From an uncultured Paracoccaceae bacterium (lineage in GTDB: Bacteria; Pseudomonadota; Alphaproteobacteria; Rhodobacterales; Rhodobacteraceae), in contig CAJWHE010000013.1 in the NCBI GenBank assembly GCA_913041145.1, forward strand, positions 1 to 51,594: a DNA stretch of 51,594 nt. Direction: 5' to 3'. The position numbers and the translations under genes are program-made. Below the pieces are notes generated by a model. The model was not told the origin of the DNA and did no database searches. It saw only the letters and a program-made list of their open reading frames with translations. Below, in pieces: positions 43,677 to 51,594 of this stretch (its first letter is position 1; each line of letters begins with the position of its first letter).

Positions 43677-44981
43677 ATGGCTAATTTATCATCTGAGTTT
43701 CTAGGAATAAAATCACCGAATCCTTTTTGGTTGGCGTCTGCGCCACCAACAGATAAAGAATACAACGTTCGCCGAGCTTTTGATGCGGGCTGGGGAGGTG
43801 TGGTCTGGAAAACATTAGGTGAAGATGGCCCTCCAATAGTCAATGTTAATGGACCACGGTATGGTGCCTTGTACGGCGCAGACCGTAGGTTATTGGGTCT
43901 GAACAACATTGAGTTGATTACCGACAGACCGCTTGATTTAAATCTGCAAGAAATTAAAACTGTTAAACGAGATTACCCTGATAGAGCCATGATAGTTAGT
44001 ATAATGGTGCCATGTGAAGAGGGTGCTTGGAAGTCTATTTTACCAAAAGTTGAGGAAACTGGCGCTGATGGTATTGAATTAAATTTTGGATGTCCCCACG
44101 GAATGTCTGAAAGAGGAATGGGAGCGGCTGTAGGACAGGTCCCCAAATATATTGAAATGGTTGCTCGCTGGTGTAAACAAAATACAAGGATGCCAGTAAT
44201 TGTGAAGTTAACACCAAATATTACAGATATTCGTTATCCAGCTAGGGCGGCTTTAAAAGGGGGTGCTGATGCTGTTAGTTTAATAAATACCATCGCGTCA
44301 ATTATTTCAGTTAATTTAGATACTATGTCTCCAGAGCCTTCTATTGATGGAAAAGGAAGTCATGGAGGTTACTGTGGCCCTGCGGTGAAACCAATAGCTT
44401 TAAATATGATAGCTCAAATTGGTAATGATATTGAAACTGGAGGTCTTCCAATTTCAGGTATTGGAGGAATAACTAACTGGAGAGATGCAGCGGAATATAT
44501 GAGTTTGGGCTGTGGGAATGTTCAGGTGTGTACTGCTGCTATGACATATGGATTTAAGATTGTTGAAGAAATGAAGTCTGGTATGTCTGACTGGATGGAT
44601 GAGAAAGGTTATACTTCGGTTTCAGACTTTATAGGCTCGGCTCTTCCTAATGTTACGGAGTGGCAACATCTAAATCTAAATTACGTAGCAAAAGCTAAAA
44701 TTGATCAAGATTCCTGTATTAAATGTGGTCGGTGTTATGCTGCATGCGAGGATACGTCACATCAGGCAATATCAATTAATGATGATAGAATGTTTGAGGT
44801 GATAAATGAAGAATGTGTTGCGTGTAATCTGTGTGTTGATGTTTGTCCCGTCGAGAATTGTATTACAATGGAGCCGATGAAACCTGGAGAGCTTGACACT
44901 CGGACTGGAAAAATTGTTCTCGACGAATATGCTAACTGGACTACGCACCCAAATAACTCAGGCGCATGTGTAATCGATTAA
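43677..44981 (+). CDS. preA: Dihydropyrimidine dehydrogenase (NAD+), catalytic FMN subunit
   Basis: A 434-residue protein whose first 330 residues form a dihydroorotate-dehydrogenase-like FMN barrel: NPFWLASAPPTDKEYN, GIELNFGCPHGMSERGMG, and GIGGITNWRDAAEYMSLG for FMN phosphate. The C-terminal ferredoxin domain holds two 4Fe-4S clusters: CIKCGRCYAAC and CVACNLCVDVCP. It reduces the pyrimidine ring with electrons from PreT. The ribosome site GGGGTAA lies within the end of preT, so the two are coupled. Confidence 0.94.
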   Translation: MANLSSEFLGIKSPNPFWLASAPPTDKEYNVRRAFDAGWGGVVWKTLGEDGPPIVNVNGPRYGALYGADRRLLGLNNIELITDRPLDLNLQEIKTVKRDYPDRAMIVSIMVPCEEGAWKSILPKVEETGADGIELNFGCPHGMSERGMGAAVGQVPKYIEMVARWCKQNTRMPVIVKLTPNITDIRYPARAALKGGADAVSLINTIASIISVNLDTMSPEPSIDGKGSHGGYCGPAVKPIALNMIAQIGNDIETGGLPISGIGGITNWRDAAEYMSLGCGNVQVCTAAMTYGFKIVEEMKSGMSDWMDEKGYTSVSDFIGSALPNVTEWQHLNLNYVAKAKIDQDSCIKCGRCYAACEDTSHQAISINDDRMFEVINEECVACNLCVDVCPVENCITMEPMKPGELDTRTGKIVLDEYANWTTHPNNSGACVID

Positions 44982-45024
44982 TTTTGTAAATATTTTGTGT
45001 GGGTCGAAAGCTAACCTAGACGTT

Positions 45025-45627
45025 TTAAATAGTAAGAAGTTTTGAAAATAGGGTTTCGAGATAACTTTCCGCATTTTCAAATGGATCTTCATTTACAAGC
45101 ACAGCTTGGACCTGAACGTCAAAATCTGCATAATGCTGTGTTAATGACCAAATAGAAAAGATAAGGTGGTGAGGATGAACTTTAGCAATTAAGCCCTCAT
45201 CTATCCATTTTTGTATAACTAGTGCTTTCTCATCAACTAAGGTTTTTAAATCATTTTGTAGCACATGATTAATTCTAGGGGCCCCTTGTATTATCTCATT
45301 TGCAAATAACCTACTTTCCCTAGGTAAGGTTTTGCTCATATGTAATTTGCGACTTACATAACCCATAATTTCGCTAAAGGGATCACCATTTTCATCAATC
45401 TCTCTAAGTGGAGCTAGCCAAGAGTCCATTAATTGAGATAGTAATTCTATATGAATTTGTTCTTTAGTCTGGTAATAGTAAAGAAGGTTGGGTTTAGAGA
45501 GCCCACAAGCGTTTGCTATTAGATCTACAGTTGCACCTCGAAAACCATACATAGAAAAGATTTCTAGAGCAGCATTCATAATTGAATCTTTATTTCTTTT
45601 TTGTATTCGAGATTCATGGTCTACCAT
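45025..45627 (-). CDS. TetR-family regulator, RutR-like
   Basis: A 200-residue repressor-type protein. The helix-turn-helix is at about 32-55 (TVDLIANACGLSKPNLLYYY), and the C-terminal part (PHHLIFSIWSLTQHYADFDVQV) agrees with the RutR/YcdC C-terminal domain. In E. coli RutR senses uracil or thymine and releases its operator. Here it is encoded between preTA and the hydrolase operon, is divergent from the latter, and two RutR-type palindromes are in both control regions. It therefore should be the regulon's repressor. AAGGAC precedes the ATG. Confidence 0.88.
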   Translation of the reverse strand: MVDHESRIQKRNKDSIMNAALEIFSMYGFRGATVDLIANACGLSKPNLLYYYQTKEQIHIELLSQLMDSWLAPLREIDENGDPFSEIMGYVSRKLHMSKTLPRESRLFANEIIQGAPRINHVLQNDLKTLVDEKALVIQKWIDEGLIAKVHPHHLIFSIWSLTQHYADFDVQVQAVLVNEDPFENAESYLETLFSKLLTI

Positions 45628-45704
45628 TTAAAAAGTCCTTATGTACGTATCCGTCAAATTTTGGCGTTTTTTATTAAAAACATTTTTTTGAGTCCTTGAC
45701 TGTG

Positions 45705-45710
45705 TATAAT
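45705..45710 (+). promoter_or_regulatory. Candidate -10 for the hydrolase operon
   Basis: A perfect TATAAT lies 51 bp before the hydrolase ATG. No good -35 is at 17 bases. An alternative is TTGACT (45696-45701) with TAGCTT (45718-45723). Both put the start of transcription at or just ahead of the RutR-like palindrome at 45727-45744. Confidence 0.4.
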
Positions 45711-45726
45711 GCTCTGTTAGCTTTAG

Positions 45727-45744
45727 TTTTACCAGTTGGTAAAA
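45727..45744. promoter_or_regulatory. Perfect RutR-like operator before the hydrolase operon
   Basis: TTTTACCAGTTGGTAAAA is an 18-bp palindrome with 8-base perfect arms around GT. The inner TTTACCA-N2-TGGTAAA resembles the E. coli RutR operator TTGACCA-N2-TGGTCAA, changing one position per arm. It is 17 bp before the ATG of the hydrolase gene and 100 bp before the regulator's own start, so both could be controlled. Confidence 0.75.
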
Positions 45745-45760
45745 TATAAAAGAGGTAAAA

Positions 45761-47011
45761 ATGTCTGCACCAGGAGTAAATCTTAAATTAAATGGCGACC
45801 GTCTTTGGGACACTTTGATGGAAATGGCAAAAATTGGGCCTGGTATTGCTGGAGGAAACAATAGACAAACTTTGACAGATTTTGACGCACAGGGTCGGGA
45901 GCTTTTCCAAAGTTGGTGCAAGTCTGCTGGCTGTAGTATGGGGCTTGATCAAATGGGCAATATGTTTGCGCGAAGGGAAGGGACAGATAAAAATGCTCTT
46001 CCTGTATATGTTGGCTCCCATCTTGATACTCAGCCTACTGGTGGAAAATATGATGGAGTCTTAGGTGTACTAGGTGGGTTAGAAATTATTAAAACATTAA
46101 ACGACCTTTCTATAAAAACAAAACATCCAATAGTAGTGACCAATTTTACCAACGAAGAAGGCACGAGATATGCCCCTTCAATGCTATCATCTGGAGTTTT
46201 TGCTGGAATTTATAAGCAAGACTGGGCACATGAGCGTGTAGACTCAGACGGGAAAAAATTTGGTGAAGAGCTTGATAGAATTGGATGGGGTGGAGATGAG
46301 GTAACTGGTGAAAGAAAGATGCATGCCTTTTTCGAATTACATATTGAGCAAGGACCCATCTTAGAGGTTGAGGGAGTCGACATTGGAGTGGTTACACATG
46401 GTCAGGGACTGAGTTGGACTCAAGTTACAATCACGGGTCGAGATAGTCATACAGGGTCTACCCCTATGCCAATGCGAAGAAATGCAGGTCTTGGTATGGC
46501 TAGAGTTCTGGAGTTGGTTGAAGAGATAGCGTTATCACATAGCCCTCATGCTGTTGGGGCTGCAGGGCACATTGATGTTTATCCGAATTCCAGAAATGTA
46601 ATACCAGGTAAAGTAATTTTTACCATAGATTTTAGATCACCTAAATTAGATGTTATTCTCGATATGGAAAAAAAACTTGAAGAGGGTGCAAAAAAGATAT
46701 GTGATGAAATGGGTTTAACAGTTGAATTAGAACAACTTGGTGGGTTTGATCCTGTTACTTTTGATCCCCAATGCGTGGATGCGGTTAGAAATGCAGCGGA
46801 ACGATTGGGTTATTCTCATATGGACCTAATTTCTGGAGCAGGTCATGATGCCTGTTGGATTAATAAGGTTGCTCCAACTGCAATGGTAATGTGCCCATGT
46901 GTAGACGGATTAAGCCACAACGAGGCCGAGGAAATTACAAAAGACTGGGCAGCAGCGGGCGCAAACGTTTTGCTACATGCAGTTTTAGAAACTGCAGAAA
47001 TCATAGATTAA
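45761..47011 (+). CDS. hydC: N-carbamoyl-beta-alanine amidohydrolase (beta-ureidopropionase type)
   Basis: A 416-residue M20-family Zn-dependent hydrolase of the hydantoinase/carbamoylase group. Metal ligands are H87 (VGSHLDTQPTGGKYDG) and D98, the glutamate pair E132-E133 in NEEGTRYAPS, and histidines in ELHIEQGP and the C-terminal DGLSHNEAEE. It would split N-carbamoyl-beta-alanine to beta-alanine, CO2 and ammonia, the last step of reductive pyrimidine breakdown. The ATG follows AGAGG. It is the first gene of the operon driven from the palindrome-containing region. Confidence 0.9.
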   Translation: MSAPGVNLKLNGDRLWDTLMEMAKIGPGIAGGNNRQTLTDFDAQGRELFQSWCKSAGCSMGLDQMGNMFARREGTDKNALPVYVGSHLDTQPTGGKYDGVLGVLGGLEIIKTLNDLSIKTKHPIVVTNFTNEEGTRYAPSMLSSGVFAGIYKQDWAHERVDSDGKKFGEELDRIGWGGDEVTGERKMHAFFELHIEQGPILEVEGVDIGVVTHGQGLSWTQVTITGRDSHTGSTPMPMRRNAGLGMARVLELVEEIALSHSPHAVGAAGHIDVYPNSRNVIPGKVIFTIDFRSPKLDVILDMEKKLEEGAKKICDEMGLTVELEQLGGFDPVTFDPQCVDAVRNAAERLGYSHMDLISGAGHDACWINKVAPTAMVMCPCVDGLSHNEAEEITKDWAAAGANVLLHAVLETAEIID

Positions 47012-47086
47012 TAGTAATGTCTTTTAATAATTATATGAATTAATTTTTATAAAGTTATAAAGACTACCGTAATTGGGGGGAATTTT

Positions 47087-48547
47087 ATGGTAAAAGTAAT
47101 TAAAAATGGAACAGTTTGTACTGCTGATCGTACGTGGAAAGCTGATGTTTTAATAGAAGGTGAGAAAATTAAGGAGATTGGTGAAAACCTCAAAGGAGAC
47201 GAGTATATTGATGCTGAAGGTGCATATGTTATCCCAGGAGGTATTGATCCTCATACGCACTTAGAAATGCCATTTATGGGAACAACAGCAGCAGAAACAT
47301 TTGAAACAGGTACCTGGGCTGCGGCGGCTGGTGGTACAACAATGGTTGTTGATTTTTGTTTACCTGGAGCAGATGGGTCAATTAAGAACGCGATAAATGA
47401 CTGGCACCGGAAATCAGCACCTCAGATCTGTTCTGACATAGGGTATCACATGGCCATAACCGGCTGGAATGAGAATGTATTTTCTGAGATGGAAGATGCA
47501 GTGAAAATGGGAATCAATTCATTTAAGCACTTTATGGCGTATAAGGGTGCGTTGATGATCGAAGATGATGAAATGTTTTCAAGTTTCAAACGTTGTTCTG
47601 AGTTGGGAGCTCTTCCCATGGTCCATGCTGAGAATGGAGATTTAGTTGCTGAGCTTCAACAAAAATACTTTGATCAAGGAATTACTGGTCCGGAAGGGCA
47701 TGCTTTTTCAAGACCACCAGAGTTAGAAGGGGAGGCTGCTAATCGAGCAATAACTATTGCTGACACTGCTGGTGTGCCGCTCTATGTCGTTCACGTGTCC
47801 TGTGAGCAAACTCATGAAGCAATTCGTAGAGCGAGGCAGAAAGGTATGCGAGTTTATGGTGAACCATTAGTACAGTTTCTAACTCTAGATGAGAGTGAAT
47901 ATTTTAACAAAGATTGGGATCATGCTGCAAGACGTGTAATGAGCCCTCCTTTTAGATCTAAGGATCATCAAGACAGCCTCTGGGCTGGTTTGCAAGCAGG
48001 CTCATTGCAAGTTGTAGCGACTGACCATGCAGCTTTTAATACAAAACAAAAACGAGCTGGATTGAACGATTTTAGAATTATTCCAAATGGTTCAAATGGT
48101 TTAGAGGAGCGTTTAGCCGTTTTATGGACTGAAGGAGTTGAAACAGGGCGGCTAACTCCAAACGAATTCGTAGCAGTTACTTCGTCAAATATAGCAAAGA
48201 TATTAAATATCTATCCTAAAAAAGGAGCAATAGTTGAAGGAGCCGATGCTGATATTGTTGTTTGGGACCCAAAGATATCTAAAACTATATCGCCGTTAAA
48301 TCATCATTCTATACTCGACTATAATGTTTTTGAAGGTTTCAAAGTAACTGCTCAATCTCGCTATACTTTGAGTAGGGGAGACGTAATTTGGGCCTGGGGA
48401 CAAAACAGTCAACCACAACCTGGAAGAGGAAAGTTTATTCCTAGACCTCCGTTTGCTTCAGCAAATACAGCTTTAAGTAAATGGAAGGCTTTGAATACGC
48501 CCCGTCGTATTGATCGTGATCCATTAAATATACCTGCTGGAATTTAG
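47087..48547 (+). CDS. hydA: Dihydropyrimidinase (hydantoinase)
   Basis: A 486-residue cyclic amidohydrolase. The two-metal site shows IDPHTHLEMPFMG (H56, H58), the carboxylated-lysine segment SFKHFMAYKG (K147), HAENGD, VVHVSC and VATDHAAFNT with the last aspartate. It opens dihydrouracil or dihydrothymine to the N-carbamoyl-beta-amino acid. The gene sits 75 bp after hydC and 19 bp before the ABC ATPase gene. A GGGGGG ribosome site precedes the ATG. Confidence 0.94.
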   Translation: MVKVIKNGTVCTADRTWKADVLIEGEKIKEIGENLKGDEYIDAEGAYVIPGGIDPHTHLEMPFMGTTAAETFETGTWAAAAGGTTMVVDFCLPGADGSIKNAINDWHRKSAPQICSDIGYHMAITGWNENVFSEMEDAVKMGINSFKHFMAYKGALMIEDDEMFSSFKRCSELGALPMVHAENGDLVAELQQKYFDQGITGPEGHAFSRPPELEGEAANRAITIADTAGVPLYVVHVSCEQTHEAIRRARQKGMRVYGEPLVQFLTLDESEYFNKDWDHAARRVMSPPFRSKDHQDSLWAGLQAGSLQVVATDHAAFNTKQKRAGLNDFRIIPNGSNGLEERLAVLWTEGVETGRLTPNEFVAVTSSNIAKILNIYPKKGAIVEGADADIVVWDPKISKTISPLNHHSILDYNVFEGFKVTAQSRYTLSRGDVIWAWGQNSQPQPGRGKFIPRPPFASANTALSKWKALNTPRRIDRDPLNIPAGI

Positions 48548-48566
48548 TTTTGAGGAATCTTTTATA

Positions 48567-49349
48567 GTGCATCAACCTAACGTTATAGAAGCTAGTAATT
48601 TGCATCTATCATTTGAAACAAATGATGGTCCGGTAAATGCGCTTAGCGACGTTAACTTGTCGATTAAGAAGGGCGATTTTGTTTCTTTTATCGGACCTTC
48701 TGGATGTGGAAAGACAACGTTATTGCGTGTTCTGGCAGACTTGGACGAACCGACTAGCGGTGCAGTTACCGTAAATGGTGTAAGTCCTCGGGATGCTCGA
48801 TTGGCAAGAGCTTATGGTTACGTATTTCAGGCCGCTGGCTTATACCCATGGCGCAATATTAGTTCAAATATTAAGTTACCGTTAGAGATAATGGGGTACT
48901 CGAAAAGTGAACAGAAATCTAGAGTTTCAAAAGTATTAGAGTTGGTCGAGTTGTTAGGGTTTGAAAAAAAATTTCCATGGCAGTTATCTGGTGGCATGCA
49001 ACAAAGAGCTAGTATCGCCCGCGCGCTGGCTTTTGATGCTGACATACTTTTAATGGACGAACCATTTGGGGCATTGGATGAGATAGTAAGAGATCATTTG
49101 AATGAACAATTATTAAAATTGTGGAAATCTACTAATAAAACTATTTGTTTTGTTACTCATTCTATTCCTGAAGCAGTTTACCTTTCAACAAAAATTGTTG
49201 TTATGTCTCCAAGACCTGGAAGAATAATTGATGTTATTGAAAGTGATTTACCGATTGATCGACCGTTGGAGATAAGGGATACAAAAAAGTTCATTGAACT
49301 ATCACAAAGGGTTCGAGAGGGTTTGCGATCAGGGCATAGTGATGAGTGA
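48567..49349 (+). CDS. ABC transporter ATP-binding protein (nitrate/sulfonate/pyrimidine type)
   Basis: A 260-residue ATPase of the SsuB/TauB/ThiZ branch. Walker A is GPSGCGKTT at 43-51, the signature is LSGGMQQRASIARAL, and Walker B is ILLMDEPFGALDE. The start is GTG 48567 after GAGGA. It is 19 bp behind the dihydropyrimidinase gene and overlaps the first permease by eight bases. It powers a putative importer of pyrimidines or a related heterocycle. Confidence 0.91.
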   Translation: MHQPNVIEASNLHLSFETNDGPVNALSDVNLSIKKGDFVSFIGPSGCGKTTLLRVLADLDEPTSGAVTVNGVSPRDARLARAYGYVFQAAGLYPWRNISSNIKLPLEIMGYSKSEQKSRVSKVLELVELLGFEKKFPWQLSGGMQQRASIARALAFDADILLMDEPFGALDEIVRDHLNEQLLKLWKSTNKTICFVTHSIPEAVYLSTKIVVMSPRPGRIIDVIESDLPIDRPLEIRDTKKFIELSQRVREGLRSGHSDE

Positions 49350-50214
49350 AAAGAGCAAATTTTTTCCTGTTATTTCAGTTTTAACGGTAATTGTCATATT
49401 ATGGTACGGTTTTTCTGTGGTATTGAATTCGCCTTGGGCTTTTGATCAAGCTAAAAGAAACACTATTAGCCTATCATTTCCTGAACTCGTATCGAAAACC
49501 TGGTCTCAAAAAAGGCCAAAATTACCTACACCACACCAAGTTGCTAGTGAAATGTGGAATACAACTGTACATCAAAAAATTACTTCAAAGAGATCACTTG
49601 TCTATCACACATGGATCACATTTTCTGAAACTATGTTTGGATTTTTATTAGGTACCAGCCTTGGTATTTTGTTAGCAATTGCAATTGTTCATAATCGAGC
49701 CACTGCCATTAGTGTGATGCCATGGATTATTACTAGTCAAACAATTCCAATACTTGCCTTAGCTCCCATGATTATTGTTGCCCTAGGTTCAGCTGGCTTC
49801 AGTGGCTTGTTACCAATAGCAATAATTTCTATGTACTTATCATTTTTTCCTGTTGTTGTTGGGATGGTTAAAGGCCTCAGAAGCCCTGAGAGATTAGAAC
49901 TAGATCAAATGAAAACTTGGTCAGCGTCTGGTCCACAGGTTTTGATAAAGTTGCGTCTTCCAAAATCAATGCCATTTTTCTTTACTTCACTAAAACTTGG
50001 AATGGCAGCCGCTCTTGTAGGAGCAATAGTTGGGGAGTTGCCATCTGGAGGTGGTGGTGGCCTTGGGTTTCGGATGCTGTCAGGTAGCACCTTTGGCAAT
50101 ACATTGCATATTTGGAGCGGTCTTTTTTCAGCTGCATTATTAGCAGCTGCGTTGATCACTTTTATAGGTATCTTACAAAAAGTTATTTTAAAGAAAATGG
50201 CTTTGGAGTTATAA
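49342..50214 (+). CDS. ABC permease 1 of the pyrimidine-linked importer
   Basis: A 290-residue permease of the BPD_transp_1 type. It has an extended N-terminus of about 90 residues, with one helix and a long outside segment before the five-helix core. The core includes SQTIPILALAPMIIVALG and the coupling-loop region KLRLPKSMPFFFTSLKLGMAAALVGAIVGE (read in two parts). ATG 49342 lies within the ATPase's last codons, after AGGG. A longer frame from 49294 would be inside the ATPase and is not used. Confidence 0.88.
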   Translation: MSEKSKFFPVISVLTVIVILWYGFSVVLNSPWAFDQAKRNTISLSFPELVSKTWSQKRPKLPTPHQVASEMWNTTVHQKITSKRSLVYHTWITFSETMFGFLLGTSLGILLAIAIVHNRATAISVMPWIITSQTIPILALAPMIIVALGSAGFSGLLPIAIISMYLSFFPVVVGMVKGLRSPERLELDQMKTWSASGPQVLIKLRLPKSMPFFFTSLKLGMAAALVGAIVGELPSGGGGGLGFRMLSGSTFGNTLHIWSGLFSAALLAAALITFIGILQKVILKKMALEL

Positions 50215-51059
50215 TGATATTTTTTCTTTTATCTCTATTGTTCTGGTTATCGGCTTGGTGTGTAAACATTTGGATAGCTCGACAGGATTCAAAAAAATCA
50301 TGGAAGGTCCTCCCACCAGTATTATTTGGACTAAGTATAGTTCTTATCTGGGAAGCAACAATAATATGTTTTGAAGTAAGTCCAGTTATTCTACCTCCTC
50401 CTTCAGCCATTTTTCTAAAATTTATTTCTAGTGGTCCAATTTTGTGGGCTGATTTTGTTCAGACAGTTATTAAAGGAGCTTTAACAGGTTATTTATTTGG
50501 CTGTATATCTGCCGTGCTGCTAGCACTGGTGGTAGATAGAGTTAAATTTTTAGAAAGAGGTTTACTACCTATTGGTAACTTTATGGCAGCAATGCCAATT
50601 ATCGGTATCGCGCCTATTTTGGTTATGTGGTATGGCTATGGGTGGCAGTCAAAGTCCGCAGTTGTTACAATCATGGTCTTTTTCCCAATGCTAATTAATA
50701 CTATTCAGGGTATGAAGATGTCTGATAAAATTCACAGTGACCTAATGTTAACTTATAATGCTAGCTACTCTCAAAACCTCTTGAAGTTGAAGCTAACGAC
50801 AGCGATGCCTTTTATATTTAATGGTTTAAAAATTGGCACAACATTAGCTTTAATTGGAGCAATCGTTGCTGAATTCTTTGGGTCACCAGTACGGGGTATG
50901 GGCTTTAGGATTTCAACTGAGGCCGCTAGATTTTCGCTTGATATGGTTTGGGCTGAAATAACTGTTGCTGCAATTTCGGGATCTTTGTTTTATGGAATTG
51001 TGGTTTTGTTTGAAAGATGGATAACATTTTGGCATCCGTCTCAAAGGGGTAGTGCTTAA
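50214..51059 (+). CDS. ABC permease 2 of the pyrimidine-linked importer
   Basis: A 281-residue second permease of the same superfamily, with about six helices. Conserved parts are the NFMAAMPIIGIAPILVMWYG segment and the coupling loop KLKLTTAMPFIFNGLKIGTTLAL, plus AEFFGSPVRGMGF. Start is ATG 50214, overlapping the stop of permease 1 by one base (TAATG). The two unequal permeases form the channel for the binding protein encoded next. Confidence 0.88.
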   Translation: MIFFLLSLLFWLSAWCVNIWIARQDSKKSWKVLPPVLFGLSIVLIWEATIICFEVSPVILPPPSAIFLKFISSGPILWADFVQTVIKGALTGYLFGCISAVLLALVVDRVKFLERGLLPIGNFMAAMPIIGIAPILVMWYGYGWQSKSAVVTIMVFFPMLINTIQGMKMSDKIHSDLMLTYNASYSQNLLKLKLTTAMPFIFNGLKIGTTLALIGAIVAEFFGSPVRGMGFRISTEAARFSLDMVWAEITVAAISGSLFYGIVVLFERWITFWHPSQRGSA

Positions 51060-51124
51060 GAAAAAAAAACGATAAGATACTACAATAAACTTTATTATAC
51101 CTATAATTAACAGGGAGGAATAAA

Positions 51125-51594
51125 ATGAAAAATTGGATTACTTATATCCTTGGTGCAGTTTTTGCATCAACAGCGTCATTTGCGAGTGCTGCGGACGACG
51201 TTACTATACAACTAAAATGGGTAACTCAAACCCAATTTGCTGGTTACTATGTTGCCCAAGATAAAGGCTTCTATGAAGCCGAAGGCCTGAATGTAACAAT
51301 AAAAGCTGGAGGACCTGACATCGGTCCAATGAGTGTTTTAGCAGGTGGCGGTGCTGATGTAGCGGTTGACTGGATGCCTTCAGCGTTAGCAGCAAGAGAA
51401 AAAGGCTTTGATGCAGTTAATATTGCGCAACCCTTTAAAAGCTCTGGAATGATGTTAGTTTGCCGAAAAGACCGTGGAGTTAATTCAACAGCCGATCTTA
51501 AAGGGAAAAATCTCTACGTTTGGTATTATGGTAATGAATGGCCATTCCTAAGCTGGATGAGTAAGTTAGGTTTAAAACCTGATCAAGATATCTC
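51125..51594 (+). CDS. NMT1/THI5-like ABC substrate-binding protein, 3' end outside the window
   Basis: An N-terminal fragment of 156 codons cut by the window edge. Residues 1-23 are a signal peptide ending SFASA. The mature part begins DDVTIQLKWVTQTQFAGYYV, then QDKGFYEAEGLNV and GADVAVDWMPSALAA, all usual in the NMT1/THI5-like group that binds pyrimidines and thiamine precursors. A strong GGGAGGA site precedes the ATG. It completes the importer placed behind the hydrolases, so a pyrimidine base or dihydropyrimidine is the likely ligand; this is inference. Confidence 0.85.
   Translation, partial: MKNWITYILGAVFASTASFASAADDVTIQLKWVTQTQFAGYYVAQDKGFYEAEGLNVTIKAGGPDIGPMSVLAGGGADVAVDWMPSALAAREKGFDAVNIAQPFKSSGMMLVCRKDRGVNSTADLKGKNLYVWYYGNEWPFLSWMSKLGLKPDQDI

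Noticed and set aside
1-51594. tRNA genes, rRNA, CRISPR arrays, insertion sequences, phage genes, toxin-antitoxin pairs
   Set aside because: None recognised by reading the intergenic spaces; all are short (at most about 330 bp) and AT-rich. A covariance-model search would be needed to exclude small RNAs.

Overview
The window looks like a stretch of the chromosome of a free-living, AT-rich (low-GC) marine alphaproteobacterium. The signs are dense catabolic gene content, many small solute transporters, a DUF1127 micro-protein, a pcaB of the short alphaproteobacterial type, and pyrimidine breakdown by the reductive route with a RutR-like regulator. This is an inference from gene content. There is no rRNA or other phylogenetic marker, and I recognised no tRNA, CRISPR array, insertion sequence or phage gene.

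Layout. 1-7.2 kb: CPBP membrane protease homologue, acyl-CoA synthetase, Gfo/Idh/MocA dehydrogenase, EamA exporter, DUF1127 micro-protein, SDR, and a luciferase-like flavin oxidoreductase (minus strand). 7.4-14.7 kb: an IlvD/Edd-type sugar-acid dehydratase in a tight row with an IPNS-like 2-oxoglutarate oxygenase and a lactonase-like metallo-beta-lactamase-fold enzyme, then a HalD/BesD-like 2OG oxygenase, a P450 (minus), a cupin and a PhzF-type isomerase. 14.7-23.1 kb: a minus-strand trio (IDH/IPMDH-type dehydrogenase, cupin, metallophosphatase), then a large permease, a TauD-type dioxygenase and an EamA transporter that appears to start at ATA, then an M20 dipeptidase (minus), a methyltransferase and a DUF4396 protein (minus).

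23.2-30.1 kb: type II dehydroquinase, SAF-domain dehydrogenase, M20D amidohydrolase, SDR and nitronate-monooxygenase-like gene in a row, with a perfect FNR-type box at the head. A VOC protein, an orphan membrane protein and an atypical SDR follow. 30.3-34.6 kb: a lytic-transglycosylase-like protein, then the protocatechuate branch of the beta-ketoadipate pathway: pcaB on the plus strand, and pcaC-pcaH-pcaG followed 8 bp later by a beta-keto-acid cleavage enzyme (BKACE) on the minus strand. 34.9-42.2 kb: EamA transporter, a complete branched-chain-amino-acid-type ABC importer (livK-H-M-G-F) and an MFS transporter.

42.3 kb to the end is the clearest system: reductive pyrimidine catabolism. It has preT-preA (dihydropyrimidine dehydrogenase), a RutR-like TetR regulator, an N-carbamoyl-beta-alanine amidohydrolase, dihydropyrimidinase, and an NMT1/THI5-type ABC importer whose binding protein runs off the end. 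Two matching palindromes of RutR type (TTTACCA-N2-TGGTAAA and a one-mismatch copy) sit in front of the two transcription units, so dehydrogenase, hydrolases and uptake probably form one regulon.

The most rewarding points are the twin RutR-like operators, the BKACE in the pca operon (a possible replacement of the usual CoA-transferase/thiolase ending), the lactonase-oxygenase-dehydratase module at 7.4-11 kb, the probable ATA start codon at 19618, and the FNR-type box between divergent genes at 23.2 kb.
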